64,000 nt of DNA, from assembly GCA_013396755.1 (NCBI GenBank), contig VWZF01005688.1:310001-374000 (forward strand), in the 5' to 3' direction. This document shows, piece after piece, positions 49,289 to 62,813 of this stretch. The notes beneath the pieces were generated by a model. It was not told the DNA's origin. It did no database searches and worked only from the letters and a program-made list of their open reading frames with translations. Within the stretch, counting starts at the first letter, position 1. Each line of letters begins with the position of its first letter. Made by a program: the position numbers and the translations under genes. Origin of the DNA: Sclerurus mexicanus (Eukaryota > Chordata > Aves > Passeriformes > Furnariidae).

Positions 49289-49931
49289 ATGCAGAAGAGG
49301 ATTTGAGCACATTCACATAATTAGTCATGTATTTTTCCTTACACTATACAGACTATGAAATAAAGATAGCATGTATCAAGAATCTCAATCTGTGATGTTG
49401 GCTCCTAACCTGGGTTTCTGTTTTTTTAGGTAAAATCAGTCTTATATTGAATTTTTGTGTCCATAGTCACAGATTTCATTAATAGCAAACTTTTCTGTTA
49501 ATTATAGCCATATCATCCCAGTCTCCATATTCTCGTTTCCAAGCCACATGATTTAGATTTAGGGATTGGATACTTCTTAGTGTTCTAGATGAATTTATCA
49601 AGACGATAAACTGAAAATGTTTTTGTTTTGTAGTTTTCTGTGTTTGGAATTTGCAAACAGGTAAAGATTTCTAATCTGAATAAGTTAGTCTTTGATTTTA
49701 TTTTCTTAAGTAGAATTATTACTTTTCTCTCATTCTCTGCTGTGTACTCATTTATACATGGAGAAGTAACATAGCTTTTCAATTTTATTGCTTGTAGTAA
49801 CAGTGACCCACCATAGGCTTAAAAAGTCTGTTTTGCACTTCAATCACTTGTTGATAATGTTAAAAAAGGTTACAATTATTTCAGTACTCTATTCATGCTT
49901 CATAAATATGAACTGACATAAGGAAATTTAA

Positions 49932-49990
49932 TGTGTTTTTTTCCTTGTTGCTGTTTTTTTGTTTGCGTGTTTTTGTGGTTGTTTTTTTTA
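49932..49990. repeat. T/G-rich low-complexity tract
   Basis: T runs interrupted by single or paired G and a few C, the same style as 45070-45122 and 54522-54579. Confidence 0.75.
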
Positions 49991-52900
49991 AGGTGGAAAA
50001 GTTGAGAGCAGCATTAGTGTATATTTGAAAACTGACTGGGCAATATTATTTAGGACTGCATTTTTTCTTTTTGGTTCACTCATTGTCATCACCTGATAAT
50101 TTCAAAAAACTTATCCATTCCCAAAACTGAAGATTTTTTTGGCCTTTGTGTCACAGTATTTGGTATATAACTAGTTGAGTCATGTAGAACAAATATGTTC
50201 TTATAAATAAAGCAGAATGAATGTAGTGTTTCATTTATTTGAATAAATTCATTAAGTTTTCTGAGATATATATTTAACTGGCATTTCATGTATGTAAGTT
50301 GGAGTTTGCACAAGAGAATTAACAAATTTTCAGAAAATATTTTGTTAGGACTGCAGCATATTAAGACTGAGATGTAGCTGAATAGCACTGACTTAGCATT
50401 CAAAATATTAGAAAATGATTTGTATTATAGCAAATGCTATGTATGTTGCCTCCCAAATTTCAGTGAAGATTGACAGTTAAAATAATTTCAAATGTATGCA
50501 AAAAGGCATGTGAAACTAAGATGCTAAGAACAATCACAGCACAAAAACTAAGACATATTTGAGCTTAATTAATGTTGTGAAAGGATTATTAAAAATATTA
50601 AGAATCTTAAAAATAAGAGTGGTAGTAGATAATTCTTAAATGCAGAGTTCTCAAGGCTATTTTTGTTACTACCTTTCACAAATTTCTCCTTAAGTGGGAA
50701 TACTAATATTCCAGAAGCTTCAGGGAGAAACTGTTGTTTTCTCCCAATTCTCTCATAACTATTGCTCTCACTTGTTGGAAGGCAGTAGGGCGGAACTAGC
50801 AAAACCTGTCACTTCTTCCTGTAGCTCCTGGTGGGCAAATCCTAATTGTGTTAGTCTTCTCGGCTGTCAGTAACCAGGGCAGGAAAGAGAAAAGGGGAGG
50901 CTGATACTTGGTTTTAAGAGCTATACGAGCTATGGGTGCTTGTTCATGGCATCTCCATATAGACTCATTGTGCTCTTAGCGTTATTTAAAGGAAAGGAAG
51001 GTTAAAGCCACTTAAGAATGATGCAGTTTTTGGGGAATTTATGTAAAAGGGAATGTTACTTGCTTCTACTTAATGAGAAACTTTTGAAGTCCTAGGTATG
51101 ATCTTAAAAAAGTTACTGGCCCCTCCCCCTGCAAATGACATACAAACCCATTTATCTGCTAGTTTTTATGTAAGCAGAAGATACTATTTTTGTATTTTGT
51201 GTGTTTATATAAGCTTGTTAAAAGTTATAAGATTTCTCACATTGGAAGTAACAAATGGAATATTTTGTCAGTTCACAAAAATTCCTTCTGTGCTGCAATT
51301 CTGAAGAGGAACAGTACATTTCTAAGACATAAAGAAACATAATATTTGCTCTAAGTGCAGGATAAATCAAGAAATTTAAAATGCAGAGCCAGGATGAGGG
51401 TTTCTATAATGAAAACAGTGCAAACACTTTTTTTTTTTTTAACAGTGGAAGCTGTACTCTTGCTGTGATAAAGCTTCATAACATCCACATGATCTTAGAA
51501 TAATTGAAAGTACATTTAATAACTTAAATATGGGATTAAATTTCTACTTTGTATTCAGGATATAAGCAGGTAAGATTCCACTGGAGGTCAAGATGCTCGA
51601 AGTATGCATTTTGAAAGTGAGATGCACTCACAAAGTAGGCATAATGTTTTAGTTGTTCTTTGGCTTTGCTTATATATTTTAAAATTTTGCTTCCATTTAA
51701 GATAATCAATTAAGTTAAATCGTAACAAAAGACGAGAAAGTGACACAGCCAATAATTTTTTCCTCTTGCACACACACAAAAAAAAGCCTTTGAGAAGTTA
51801 GACTAAAATCCAGAGGTCCCTGAAAACTTTTAAATTTCCTTTATTAAATCATTCATCCTTTGAATTCAATGACTGGTTTTCGCAATGATCTGTGTGAAGT
51901 GTGACTGTTCAGGCTTTGAACTCTTGAATGCTTGAAGTCCATTGTGATGCATGCTAATGATTCTTTACCAGCCTGAAAAGCCATGCTGATTTTACTGTTG
52001 GTACAGAGGGTTTATAAGGTAGCTGATGAGTAGTGTATCTAGCCAGATTTTGTTTTTCAATGTATGTAGATATTATTATGCAAAATTATTTTCTTCTTTG
52101 GACTGGGAACAAATTGATCCCCTTGTAGTAATCTTAGCTATGAAGTTTTAAATCCAGAGTAGGAAAAGCATAAGAGTGGATTTCCACAGCACGTAGCTGC
52201 TGATGCTGTTGCCCAGCACAGAGAGGAGCAGCTGATGCTAAATAAATAGCCCCTGCAGCAGCAAGCAGCAAGCAAAGGCTGTCAGAGGGTCTGTGACCAA
52301 CCTCAGAGCCATGCCTCTGTCCTGCAGCATTTTCTTCTCAAGCAGTCATTTGCTTTTTTCACTCTACAGAAAAAGACAATAGCCTGGATTTAAGTGTCTC
52401 TTGGGCTGGACAGGTTTATAGACTGCTTCCAAAGATCATCCTGTGCACATCTCTATGCAGAAGCCACTGTGACAGGAGGGAGAAGTACCACTGCTGGGCT
52501 GCAATGGTACTTCAGTCACAGCCACTGCCCTGTGACTAGAGATTTGTTCCTGTATAAAATTATTTCTCTACTAAATTCTTTAAAATGGACTAAGGAGTTC
52601 TCTGAGGCATCAGCAGCCCTGTATTAAATGCCATTGGAAGGCCAAATATTGGATTTAAGCCTTTTTCTACAGATATTTTCCTTTCAATACACATTGTCTG
52701 TGTATGAAGGTCTATATTCTTTCATATCATGTTTACAATACGTCAAGTTAAAGTCTGATTTACTTTAATCATTTTCAAGTTCATTTTAGGAGCAGTGTGT
52801 TGATGAAATTCATTGGCAAATGGCTGAGAAATACCACTGAAGTTATTCCAGTCACGGCTCTTTCCAGTACTATTTCTTGTCTAAGAATCCTTGTCTAATC

Positions 52901-53270
52901 CACACACTAAGGAATGGATTTCAGTATCACGTCTGACATGTTAGCATTCCTGATCCGTTTTAATCATTAAATGTCCACTTATTTAGTATTCTTCTAAGTA
53001 TGAAAAACAAGTCCTTAAAGGAATCTGCAGAAATAGGAAAAAACTATGGTCTGGAGACAGCAAAAGCCAGCTGTTTTCATTGTACAACCCAGACCGAGTT
53101 GAATAGTACAAAATTTTATGCTTGTTCTGATGTCTTCCCTTTCTTCTCTTAATGGTCAGATAGAAAATAGAGCAATTATATCTTTATTAATCATGTCTTC
53201 CTTGACTCAATAAAAGTTATGAAAAAGACTACTCTTGGCAGGGGAGGTGAGTAGAAAGGAAAACTAATAT

Positions 53271-53309
53271 TTCTCTTACAGAAAGTCGATAGTTCTCTTA
53301 CAGAAAGCC
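53271..53309. repeat. Short tandem duplication, 22-bp period
   Basis: TTCTCTTACAGAAAGTC (53271-53287) recurs as TTCTCTTACAGAAAGCC (53293-53309), with one mismatch. Each copy contains a TTTCTCTTACAG or GTTCTCTTACAG word that resembles a splice acceptor. Confidence 0.85.
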
Positions 53310-54521
53310 AGGATTATTGGTGATTTTACTGTTTATTTCAGACCCAGTAGATACAGCATTACAGACTGAATCAATTTGAATGTGAAACATAACAGTGATT
53401 TAAGTATTCCTTTTCAATAACGTCATCCAAAATCTTCATCATTAATGATGCTCATAGGATGAGCAACATGAAGTACAAGGTTTGCCATGTCTATGCACGC
53501 AAATTCTGAGGTTTTGCTTCATGCCAAGGACAGAGAGAGAGTGGATTGTCAACTGCAGTGCTAATCCACAGAGAAGTTAGCATAGCTTGAAAACCATGAC
53601 TTGAGTTTCCATGTTTTTCACTACTGCAAAATGCTGTGTCCAGTTTGTCAATAAGAGCATTAGCTTCCAAAGTGATTTTTATTTTTGATAGCAGTGGGAT
53701 TTAGTAAATATTATACGATCCTTATTTGTGTTGACAGTTAGTTATGACTTTAAAAATGCTGAAGGTATTAGTGTATGTTCTACACTTTCTATTTTTTCCC
53801 TCCAGTTCTTAATTTAGAATAATTGTGTTTCTTTGATCGTTTTACTTTCTAAGGGATAGTTCTTAACACCCTTGATTCAACTTCAGGCTATGAATTTCAG
53901 TGAAGTCAGTAAATAATATCTTTTGAATCAGTTGCTCTCAAATCCTATGGGCTTTGTTGTCAGGAAACATATAAGTGAATTAGAAGGGTGACATCCAATT
54001 AACACAGCCTTTTGCAAGTTTAATGAGCAATGGTAGATTTAAATCCTTTCTTTTGCACTTTCAAAGTATGTGAAGTTACATGTAGAACGAGCTAGAGAGA
54101 GTTTGTCGCTCCATTGATTCATAATAAATTATTTAAAATTTATTTTTACTGGGATAGGTGGCATCTTCTTTGAAAAGATACTTGTACGTTATTTGAATAG
54201 ATGTCTCATCCTAAAAGCAAATAAAAGATTAATTCCTACAGCATGTGGAGTTACATGGTAAAATGAATCATACTGTTTCATTATATGGTTTTATGGGGAT
54301 TAAACAGTGAGTATACCTTTACCACTGATACATGTGGCTTTGCTTGATTTCCAGTTAACATTTCCTATTAGCTCCTAATGGCTCTGAAAAAAGGTGTTGC
54401 TAGTTTTGTAGCAGCAAAATAGACCCAGCAAAGCAATTATTTATGGTTTTAATTTACAAGTGGTGCCTCTGCATAACACATACTTTTTTCTCTTTTTAAC
54501 GGTAAGTAAGAAACTTTGCAG

Positions 54522-54579
54522 GGGTTTTATTTTGGTGTTCGTTTTTTTTTATTTTGTTTTTGAGTTTGTTTTTTTTTTA
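54522..54579. repeat. T/G-rich low-complexity tract
   Basis: GGTTTTATTTTGG-style sequence with long T runs. A 76-codon plus frame across it is Phe-rich and spurious. Confidence 0.75.
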
Positions 54580-55123
54580 AGGAAGAAAAGTTTTATAGCT
54601 ATTCAGAAATATCTACAGTTATGGCATACAGTGCATTTGATTATTTTGATTCTAGTTTGTATAGACAAACTATTTGGGGCTGTAGTTTGATAAGATGCTT
54701 TTTGGTTTGCCTGAACATTTCTAATCAACAGCAGCAGATCTACTTTTATTGTTCTGTAAGTTGTCTTTCACCAGAAGGCATTTCTGCTGTATGCTCCTCG
54801 TGTTTTCCTTAGGTCCTTCTATAAAGCCAGCAATTTCTCACATCAAGATCCACCAAATCTCATTATGACAAATAAGAGAAAAAAATTTACATGCAGTACA
54901 AATTCAATCTTTTCATATATTCAGTGAATTTTGTGGAGCATAGTTGTCTTTTTCCACAGTATGATTTTATTAACTTTAGGTGTTATGTTTGTGACTTGTT
55001 ATGTTTGTGCATTGATATAAGTAGTATCAGAGTTAAGGTCGAGTTCCTAAGAATACCTCTGGGATGCTGAGTTGAGGAAATTTTCACTCACTGAGTATCT
55101 TCCATCAAAAAAGAAACTGAATC

Positions 55124-55160
55124 CTAAAAAACCAAACAAAAAACAACTCAAAACCAAAAC
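55124..55160. repeat. A/C-rich low-complexity tract
   Basis: A runs broken by CC and single C, nearly free of G and T on the plus strand. Confidence 0.75.
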
Positions 55161-55242
55161 GTAAAATCATTGCAAACTTTCAAGCATGTTTATATCCCAT
55201 TAACTTTTGAAATATGAAGAAGGAGGATTTAAATGGTAGCTG

Positions 55243-55262
55243 TTACATTATATTACATTATA
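55243..55262. repeat. Two-unit 10-bp tandem repeat
   Basis: TTACATTATA occurs twice in direct succession, followed by a partial third unit (TTA). Confidence 0.85.
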
Positions 55263-56465
55263 TTAATCTTTTTCTTGATATAGAAATTAAAATCTAAAAT
55301 TGAAGTCAGTTGGAGTTTTGAAATTGTAAGAGCTAGAAACCTAAATAAAAACCGTAATTTAATGAGTTTTTGTGAGTGTAATTAATCTAATTGTATGTGG
55401 TAATAAATGAGAAATTAATAAACTAGTTATAAATGTATCCTGCTGTGGGTATTAGAAGACACTTCAGCATAGTCGAGATGTTAAGGTATAGAGGCATTGC
55501 CATCACAAGACACATAGGTAGTTATCAAAAAATAGAAGACAGGACTAATAGATCATTTTCTTAGAAATGCATACATTTTCAGATAATGAAGTAAAAATAG
55601 ACTTTTTTTTTTAAAAGGTGCTCAGGCTTCCTAATAATTTGATCTCAAATGGGAATAAACAGAAATAGGCCATTATTTTTCTGTAGGAATATAAGCTTTC
55701 ATAATATAATCAAAATTATCAAGGTTCTCCCTGCTAATTATTATATTGAATTGAACATTCTCTTTTTCTCTGTATGAATAACTCCCAGTTGTTTGCTTCA
55801 CTTTCTCTTCTTCCTGCTTAATAGATCCTCTAGCCTTAAACTTCCAACGCTTCCCAGAATTCTCTCATCTGTTCAACTCAGTGTGCACTCAACATCTTTT
55901 GCTTTGCGTATCAAAGACTCTGCTTTCTGAACACTGGGATATTTTTCCCAGTGTCCTTGCCAGCATAGATTGTTTGCCTGAAATAGTGCTTCAGTTTAGT
56001 GTCTTCTTTTGAAACAAAAGTTCACATATCACATATATTGAATTGAATGCATATATTGATTATATTTTCGGTTTTGTTCTTCCTTATGGTTATACTTTAT
56101 AATTCTTCATGTATCCCTTGTGTATCTCAAGGGCTAGTGTGAAATGCAGCTGATTAAAGCTTGGCAAACACTGAGTTTTTGTTTGAATGGTGGAGGTATG
56201 GATAATATAATGAAGATTCACATAGTAGTCATGCCCATACTTGAATACTAATAGCTTTAACCAAATACACTCAAAAAAAGAACTGTCTTATCTTGGAGAA
56301 TGAAAATGAAAAGGAATTATTGTTTTAATCACTATAAAAGCCCTTTGAAAACTCTTCATGAAAGATGTGTTTTCCACCTCTAGGAGAAGCTTGTGAGAAA
56401 ATGGAATGCTAAATGTCTACACTTTGAACATAAGCTTAAAGTGATGGCCTTTTTTTTTTTTCAAG

Positions 56466-56628
56466 GGGAATGCATAGAAAGCATTCAAGAGAGTATGTGC
56501 TGGAAAAACTATTATTCTTTCACTCTGTATAACTATGTGATCATTATACTCTTACTCATTATTTCAGCTTTAGTCTATACTGCTGGTGTTTCTGGAGAGA
56601 CACAGAGCAGTCATCTAGAGAATGCAAA
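56466..56628 (+). other. Candidate exon with a membrane-spanning segment (unrecognised)
   Basis: A 12-base T run ending TCAAG (AG at 56464-56465) precedes a 163-base segment that ends at AAA/GTAAGA (GT at 56629-56630), a good donor. One frame is open throughout and gives a peptide with two cysteines near its start, then a hydrophobic stretch of about 18 residues (core IIILLLIISALVY) and a polar Ser/Glu-rich tail. The acceptor has AAG rather than CAG, which is less common. No protein is recognised. Confidence 0.2.
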
Positions 56629-59334
56629 GTAAGATACTTTCCTTTTAAAAGTTGATGGGGCTTCTTTTAGTTTGCTCCTTGTAGGTAGAGTTCTTCTTGA
56701 CATTAGTATGCCCCCAAAATGCTGTGAATTTACATAGTTAAGGATTTTAAATTTGAAGTTTTTGTGTGAAACTGTTTAATGCCATTGGAGGGACTTCCTA
56801 CAAACCATTTAACATGGCTCCAGGGATTCTTACACTTCAAGGATCGGGGTTTGAGACCTACTGTTTTCCCCATTATTTTAATGGGAAACATTTATTACAC
56901 ACACTAGCAACTCTGTTGTTTATTCTCTTAGTTATCTCATTTATACAGCTGAAATAGAGTCGAAAGAAAATAGGCAAGAATTAATTAATTCATTTTTTGC
57001 AATCCTATTTGAGAAAATAAATTTAATGTGTTTTTCCCCCTGAAATAACTTTAGCTTTCCTATGAAATGTTTCAACAAATAACTGATAGTCTTTTCTATT
57101 AAGCATTGTGAAGCTAGACTTGAAGAAAGAACATTGTTCAGTTTTCTCATAAATATATCTTTCATTCACACCTTGCTAAACTATGGAAGTGCTTGAACTT
57201 CTTTAATAAAGGAGTTTTTTGTGATTATAATATTAAAAAAATATATGAAAGCCTTTGTTTTCATCTACACTAACCCAACAAAATAGTAATATTTCTTCTT
57301 CAAAATACTTTCAGTTTATTTTGTTCTCTTCCTCTTTTAAATGTATTTCTCAAAAAATGGTAAATTTAATTTTTTTTTTTCTGTGAATTTTGGCATTCTT
57401 TTAGTCTTTCTGTACTAATGCATACCCGACAGTTTACACAAATCCTTTAATTTTTATAGCTCTACACTTCTGCCACAAGTGATTATTCTATGATATGATT
57501 TACCTTAATTTCCTTAAGAAGTACCATAATGCTTCATATCCTCTTATACGAGAACATCACTTTATTGTTGTTGCTTTTCATTATTATGCCTAATCCTAAA
57601 TTTCAAACTAAAACACATATTGTATCATTGATCGCAAAACTAAAAGCATCATTGAAATCACTATCGTTGAGTAGCTAAAGCCCTGATCCATGGATCAGTT
57701 GGAGAATTAAGGCTATGAATTGAGGATAGAAAAGCAGTGAGAATCCATGGAAAGACTGGTACTTAGAGAACAAATTTGTGGTCATTTAGCTCAATGAGTC
57801 AGAAGGCAGCTGGATGAGATGCAGATGGAGGATTCTGACTGTTATTTTCACAATCTGTCCCTAAATAGAGTTATGGCAATGCTGTCTGAATAGGATGGTT
57901 GTATGGTTCATTGTGGTCATCTTAGTTGGATAGAATGCATGAAAGACATTGGGCATCTGCTGCAACAGATTTATTTCATCAGTAGTTGAAAGGATCAGTC
58001 TGCTTTGGCTTACCAATTGGTTTGAGCACAACAGATATGTAGAGAATGAAGAGGAGTGCAAACTGAATGAGGATGATGCTCGGTTATCAGGGGTTTTCTT
58101 TTCTTCCCTTTGCACACTATCACCTCATCTTTTTCACCTGCTTTGGTCAGGGCTGAGTGTATTTCATCTAGCAATAGAGTGTTTTTCAACTTGATATACT
58201 TAATTGGAAAAGTGGGTTGTAGCAGTACACACCTTGGAAGTCCAGCTACAGATAGTGCAACTTGACTGTATGTGGGAATTTTCCTGTTTCTTAACTAAGA
58301 GTGAATCTCAACTGGGAAAAGGAAGTAGTTCCAGGAAGGTTTTATACTATGCACTATTTAAAAATTCAGCTGCAAACCTAAGAAAAACAATTCCTTAAAA
58401 TAGTTGAGGCTGAAAATTTTAAACTGTGGTGTTGCTTTTACATCAGCATTGTGACAACTCTAGCAGAAATATGACAACATTCAGTTTCACAACAGTGATA
58501 TTTAATAGGACTGTGTCTTCAACTGATGTTGCCAGAGGAATTATAGATTCGTCAAAAACTGCAAGCATCTTCCTTTTTTTCTGCCAGTAGTAATTTCATG
58601 ACCAGATTGAATAGCCTGGTCCCTCCACTTGTCCACCTTTAAGTGGCACAGGAGGCTGGACAGTCCTCTATTCCCTGCCCAAGCACAATTTTCATCACAT
58701 AAGGCTTCAGTGCTCTTGAGCTTTATGAAAGGTAGTGCTTCAGTCTATAATCCTTTTATCTGATGAGCTTGAGGAGGTTACTAGGGCTTCTGCTTTATGA
58801 GGGTCTATTAGATAGATAATAAACCTTAGCCTGCAAGTAACCAGTGCAATTATAGACCAGTAATACCCTAAAACTTCCAGTCAGAGAAATTACAGACATT
58901 TATTTACTGAAGATTAAAGAATAACTTTAGAACTCAAGAATCCAAATTAGAAGATGGGTTTGTAATAGGTGTTTGATAGCTGAGCATCAGCTCTATATGC
59001 TACACATGATAAACGTTTTTCCCTTCTCATTTCTATTTAGTCCTTGTTAACTGAAGCACATCTCTGTAAGAAACCTTTCCCTATGGTATTTTTTTATGCT
59101 AGCATTATCAGGGGTAGCAAAACTGTAAGTTTGGTAGGAACTTGTGTATGAAGCTGTTGATCTCAAAAATCATGTGTGAAAGATGGATGTAAGCCATTTC
59201 TATACAAATAGTGAAATATATGTATTGATTTATTGAGGGTTAATTTGAAATGTTTATTTAAAAGAAGTCATCACGGAATATAAATGTGACAGCTGTTAAA
59301 ATTTTTGGGCCATACTTCTATTGTAATCATGGTT

Positions 59335-59377
59335 TAAAAAACCCCAAAACACCAAACCCAAAAAACCCACCAAACCT
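59335..59377. repeat. A/C-rich low-complexity tract
   Basis: A runs interrupted by CCCC, CCC and CC on the plus strand, with no T or G in the core. Confidence 0.8.
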
Positions 59378-60422
59378 TTCATAAAACCTTGCACAGCTTG
59401 AGTCCTTTTTCTATAAATATTTCTGCATGGTTTTGTTTTTTTCTTCATGTGTAATTTTCCAAGGTTATGGTGTATGCTTCAGAAGCAGTAGGATTTGTAC
59501 TTAATGACGGCATCTTTTTAGAGAAGAAATATGAATATTTTGCAGGCTATTTGCTTTTTTGGTTACAGAAAAATTAAGCTATGAATTACAAACATATTTA
59601 AGTCAGAATAATAAATAAAAGGTATGGTTATCCTAGAAGCATATATATTGGAGCATATTGGAGTGTATATATTGTATCCTTGGTACTTCTATTAACTATG
59701 ACAGCTTAAACTCCTGGCAAAATTACAAAATTGGGCTCTGGTTGTATGATGTAAATTATAAGCACAGGATTGTTTGTGTTCAACCGTTCTTGTTGACTTT
59801 CATCTTATTTTGAACAGTGGGAAATTTAACTTAGGCTAAATGCCTGGAGATCATAATATTTTTAGATCCCCATCATCTTGCCGAGTAAAAGAGTTTTGAT
59901 TGACCTTCTGAAGAACATATGAGAAAATTGCCTACTGTAGATAGCACAGTAACTGTGACCAAGGACAGAAAGGACATATAATTCTTTATAGTGAACTTTT
60001 TACTGGCTAGTGGCAATCTATTACTGGCAGTTTGAGGCTGAAATGAATATCAGACAGTCTCAGCAAAAACTCCATCTTTCACATCTGAGGAAGCCACGCA
60101 CCTTTTGATTAGTACTACATCAGGCTGTTCACCAGAGATTCAAACGCTTGTGAACAAGTCTCTTTAGATAAGGATGAGTGAACTGGCCCTTTTGACGGTT
60201 CAGTTTAGCATGCAGTTCAAGTAATTAATTTTATTTTGGGGAAGAAACAGTTTCCTGGAGTCTTTTAATGGAAGAGAGAATCCCATCTATAGCCTTTTCA
60301 TTTACTTTTTAAATTATTTCATGTCAGCAAAGTCAAACTGTTTGGACTAAAAATCTTATTTATCCATGTAAAGGCACTTTGTGTTTACTGGGCAACTTGT
60401 TCTTATATTTCTATTAACATTT

Positions 60423-60453
60423 AATAAAACACATAGCGTTAAAAAAAAAAAAA
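60423..60453 (+). other. AATAAA followed by a genomic poly(A) run
   Basis: AATAAA at 60423-60428 is followed 13 bases later by 13 consecutive A (60441-60453). This spacing is what a reverse-transcribed mRNA 3' end looks like. A 7-base word after the A run (GATAATA, 60454-60460) also occurs at 58815-58821, but such a short match over that distance is weak. No coding homology upstream is recognised. It could equally be a chance A run. Confidence 0.35.
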
Positions 60454-62813
60454 GATAATAGTGGGGACATGACCAAGATGAATCCAAATAAACAGCTCTA
60501 CATCACTGTGGCTGGTCAATATGGGCAATTCCATATTTGCCACAACAGATTCATATGTCATATTTTCAACTTCTCCACAGGCTGGTCCTTTAGGAAGCAA
60601 TTTAGTGAAAGGACTTTTCAGCTTTGCTGTCCCATTTCGGCTGATGTTTTTGTCATCTGTTATCTGTTATCTTAGACTTGGTGGGAAACAAAGTATTTTG
60701 GAAGGAATTTCCAGAAATCCACTAAAAGATAGCTCAATTCCCCTTGACAAACCTTGAATCAGAGATAAGCCTTGAGAAGCCAGTCCAACCTGAGGTATTC
60801 TGCAGAGAAGGTTGTGAAATATTGCATAGTTATATGCAACAGATAAGATGTTGTGCAACATAATTCAGGATATAGAAATACAGTTTTTAAGAAGCACTGT
60901 AATCAAGTAATATATTAAAATGATAAATATTTATGTGATAGATAAATTTCAAATGAGAAAAGTTATACGATCTATCTCATCAAGGTCCAGGGTATTATTA
61001 TAATAGCTATTCATCTTAGTTCATATATTAGAAAACAAAGTTATGATTCCTTAAAAATACACTTTTTTTGTATGAGTAAAGTTGGCTTATGAAGTTCATT
61101 GTAATTGATAGAATTTCATCATTTTTCATCTACTGTGACTACTCCTGGGGGGCAGTCAGGAGAGAAATATAAATCTCTCTCTAATCATAGTCTTTCTCTC
61201 TGGAATTCATTATCCTAGCTTGAGCAAATGTAGAAGGGCATCTTAGCAATGTTAAGTCTACTTTTATTTTCATGTTATAATGTATATTGTGTGTTATTTT
61301 CACTGATGGAAACAGGAAAACGTGTATTTTAATCTGAAGATAACACTGACTAGAAAAAAGTTTGGAGCATCTCTCTTCCATATTTTGTCAGCAAACCGCT
61401 TAAAAAGTATCAAGTTTTCACAGCAAGCTTCCATTGAAAAGGGCTTAAGCAAAAATAAGCTCTTATTGTCAACAATCTTTCTGTGAAAATATGATTTACC
61501 GAAGCGTACCTTGTAATTGCTTATAGGATACAGAAACCTACAGATATAGTGATGTGCCATTAATCTTTGGGTCTTATTCTTCTGCCATAGTGTTACATAT
61601 TGCTAGCAAAACTGGTTTAAAAAACTTTTGTAATATAAGTTGCACCTTAGTAGAAAGATCTCAGGTACCAGCTGACATCACTCCCTATGCAAATATAATT
61701 GAGTACTAAAATAAATAAAGTATCATGTAACTTTTTAAAAGCAGACAGAGGTAAGGGGGGAAATCACCACTATAAAATCATCAGTTTGCCGCAACAATTA
61801 CTCTGTGGACAACAGAAACGTGTGGAATATTCTGCCCTGTTTCGTTCTTGTTATAATACACTTGGTTTAATGTACATCCTGTAGTACATTCATCCTTCCA
61901 GTAATGCATAAAACATAGCAACATGAGCATGTATTTCTTGCACTTTGTTCTTTAACATCCACTTTTATTTGATAAATTATTTTTTAGAGTGTATTTATGT
62001 CTTGGATGATCATTCAGGGAGATCCAGTAGTACTTTTCAGACCATCAGCTTTGGAAAATGGTGCCATCCTATTTTCATTCTTCTGACTAATACTAAACTC
62101 AACACATTGCTGTTGTCATGGATGGATAAGTAACTCTTATTTCTTCTGTCTGAATATTTTTTTTCTATTCAAGATGCAATAGAAAGAGGACTTCACGTTT
62201 GGAAAGACTGACTTTCCTGCTGAACTTCAGAGTACCGAATTAACACTTCCAGTTTATCAGTCATGGTGTTTGGTTTTTCAGATAGAATTTTTTTTCAGTA
62301 TTTAATTTCTGTATGAATAAAGTTGGTAATTGTTTAAGAAGTTAAAACTCAAGTTTTCATTTCCTTGACATAATTCAAATTAATCAAGCTAACTAGTTTT
62401 CTGCTATCAGAACAAGTATTAAGACAAGTAACAGCAGGGTGAATCTGGAAAGGATATAATTTGATTGCTCGATTTATATATCTAGCAAATTATGACACAC
62501 TATAAAGATCTCATTCAAAAGATATGATTCCTGATGTATTCAAATCTAAGTCTCTAATGGTCTCTGTAGGAATGCAACTCCGTTGATGGAAATTTTTTGT
62601 AGTGTACAGATTCCTCAGCTTTTTTAGCTATCTTTATATTGTGATGCTCCTCCTTCCCTTTTTTTCTGTTTCCTCTGGTAGATTTAATCTCCCTGTCTGA
62701 TGCAATTTCTTCCCTTCTTCAACTGCATATTTCTCCTCTCTATTTTTCTGCACATTTTTCTGGTGTGCTATCCAGCTCCCAAATTTTCAATAATCTCCTC
62801 TTCTGTTCTGTAG

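Larger units (their letters stand above)
45859..52180. other. Unique AT-rich sequence, no recognised gene
   Basis: No known repeat family is seen. A pyrimidine tract lies at 46061-46112, T/G-rich sequence at 49932-49990, and a 31-base imperfect palindrome at 49258-49288. A splice-flanked open segment at 47491-47625 (plus) and an 84-codon minus frame with balanced composition (49069-48818) are the only coding-like items, neither recognised. Confidence 0.5.
52181..56465. other. Unique sequence, no recognised gene
   Basis: The first part (about 52185-52335) is markedly richer in G and C and contains repeated AGC units (CTGCAGCAGCAAGCAGC), yet gives no clear domain. A 22-bp period duplication lies at 53271-53309, a T/G-rich tract at 54522-54579, an A/C-rich tract at 55124-55160 and a two-unit 10-bp tandem repeat at 55243-55262. 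The rest is AT-rich and featureless. Confidence 0.5.

Noticed and set aside
42611..59979. About 25 similar bases at 42611-42636 and 59954-59979 (TGTGACCAAGG...CAGAAAGGA)
   Set aside because: The match is short, contains an indel and does not extend; probably chance.
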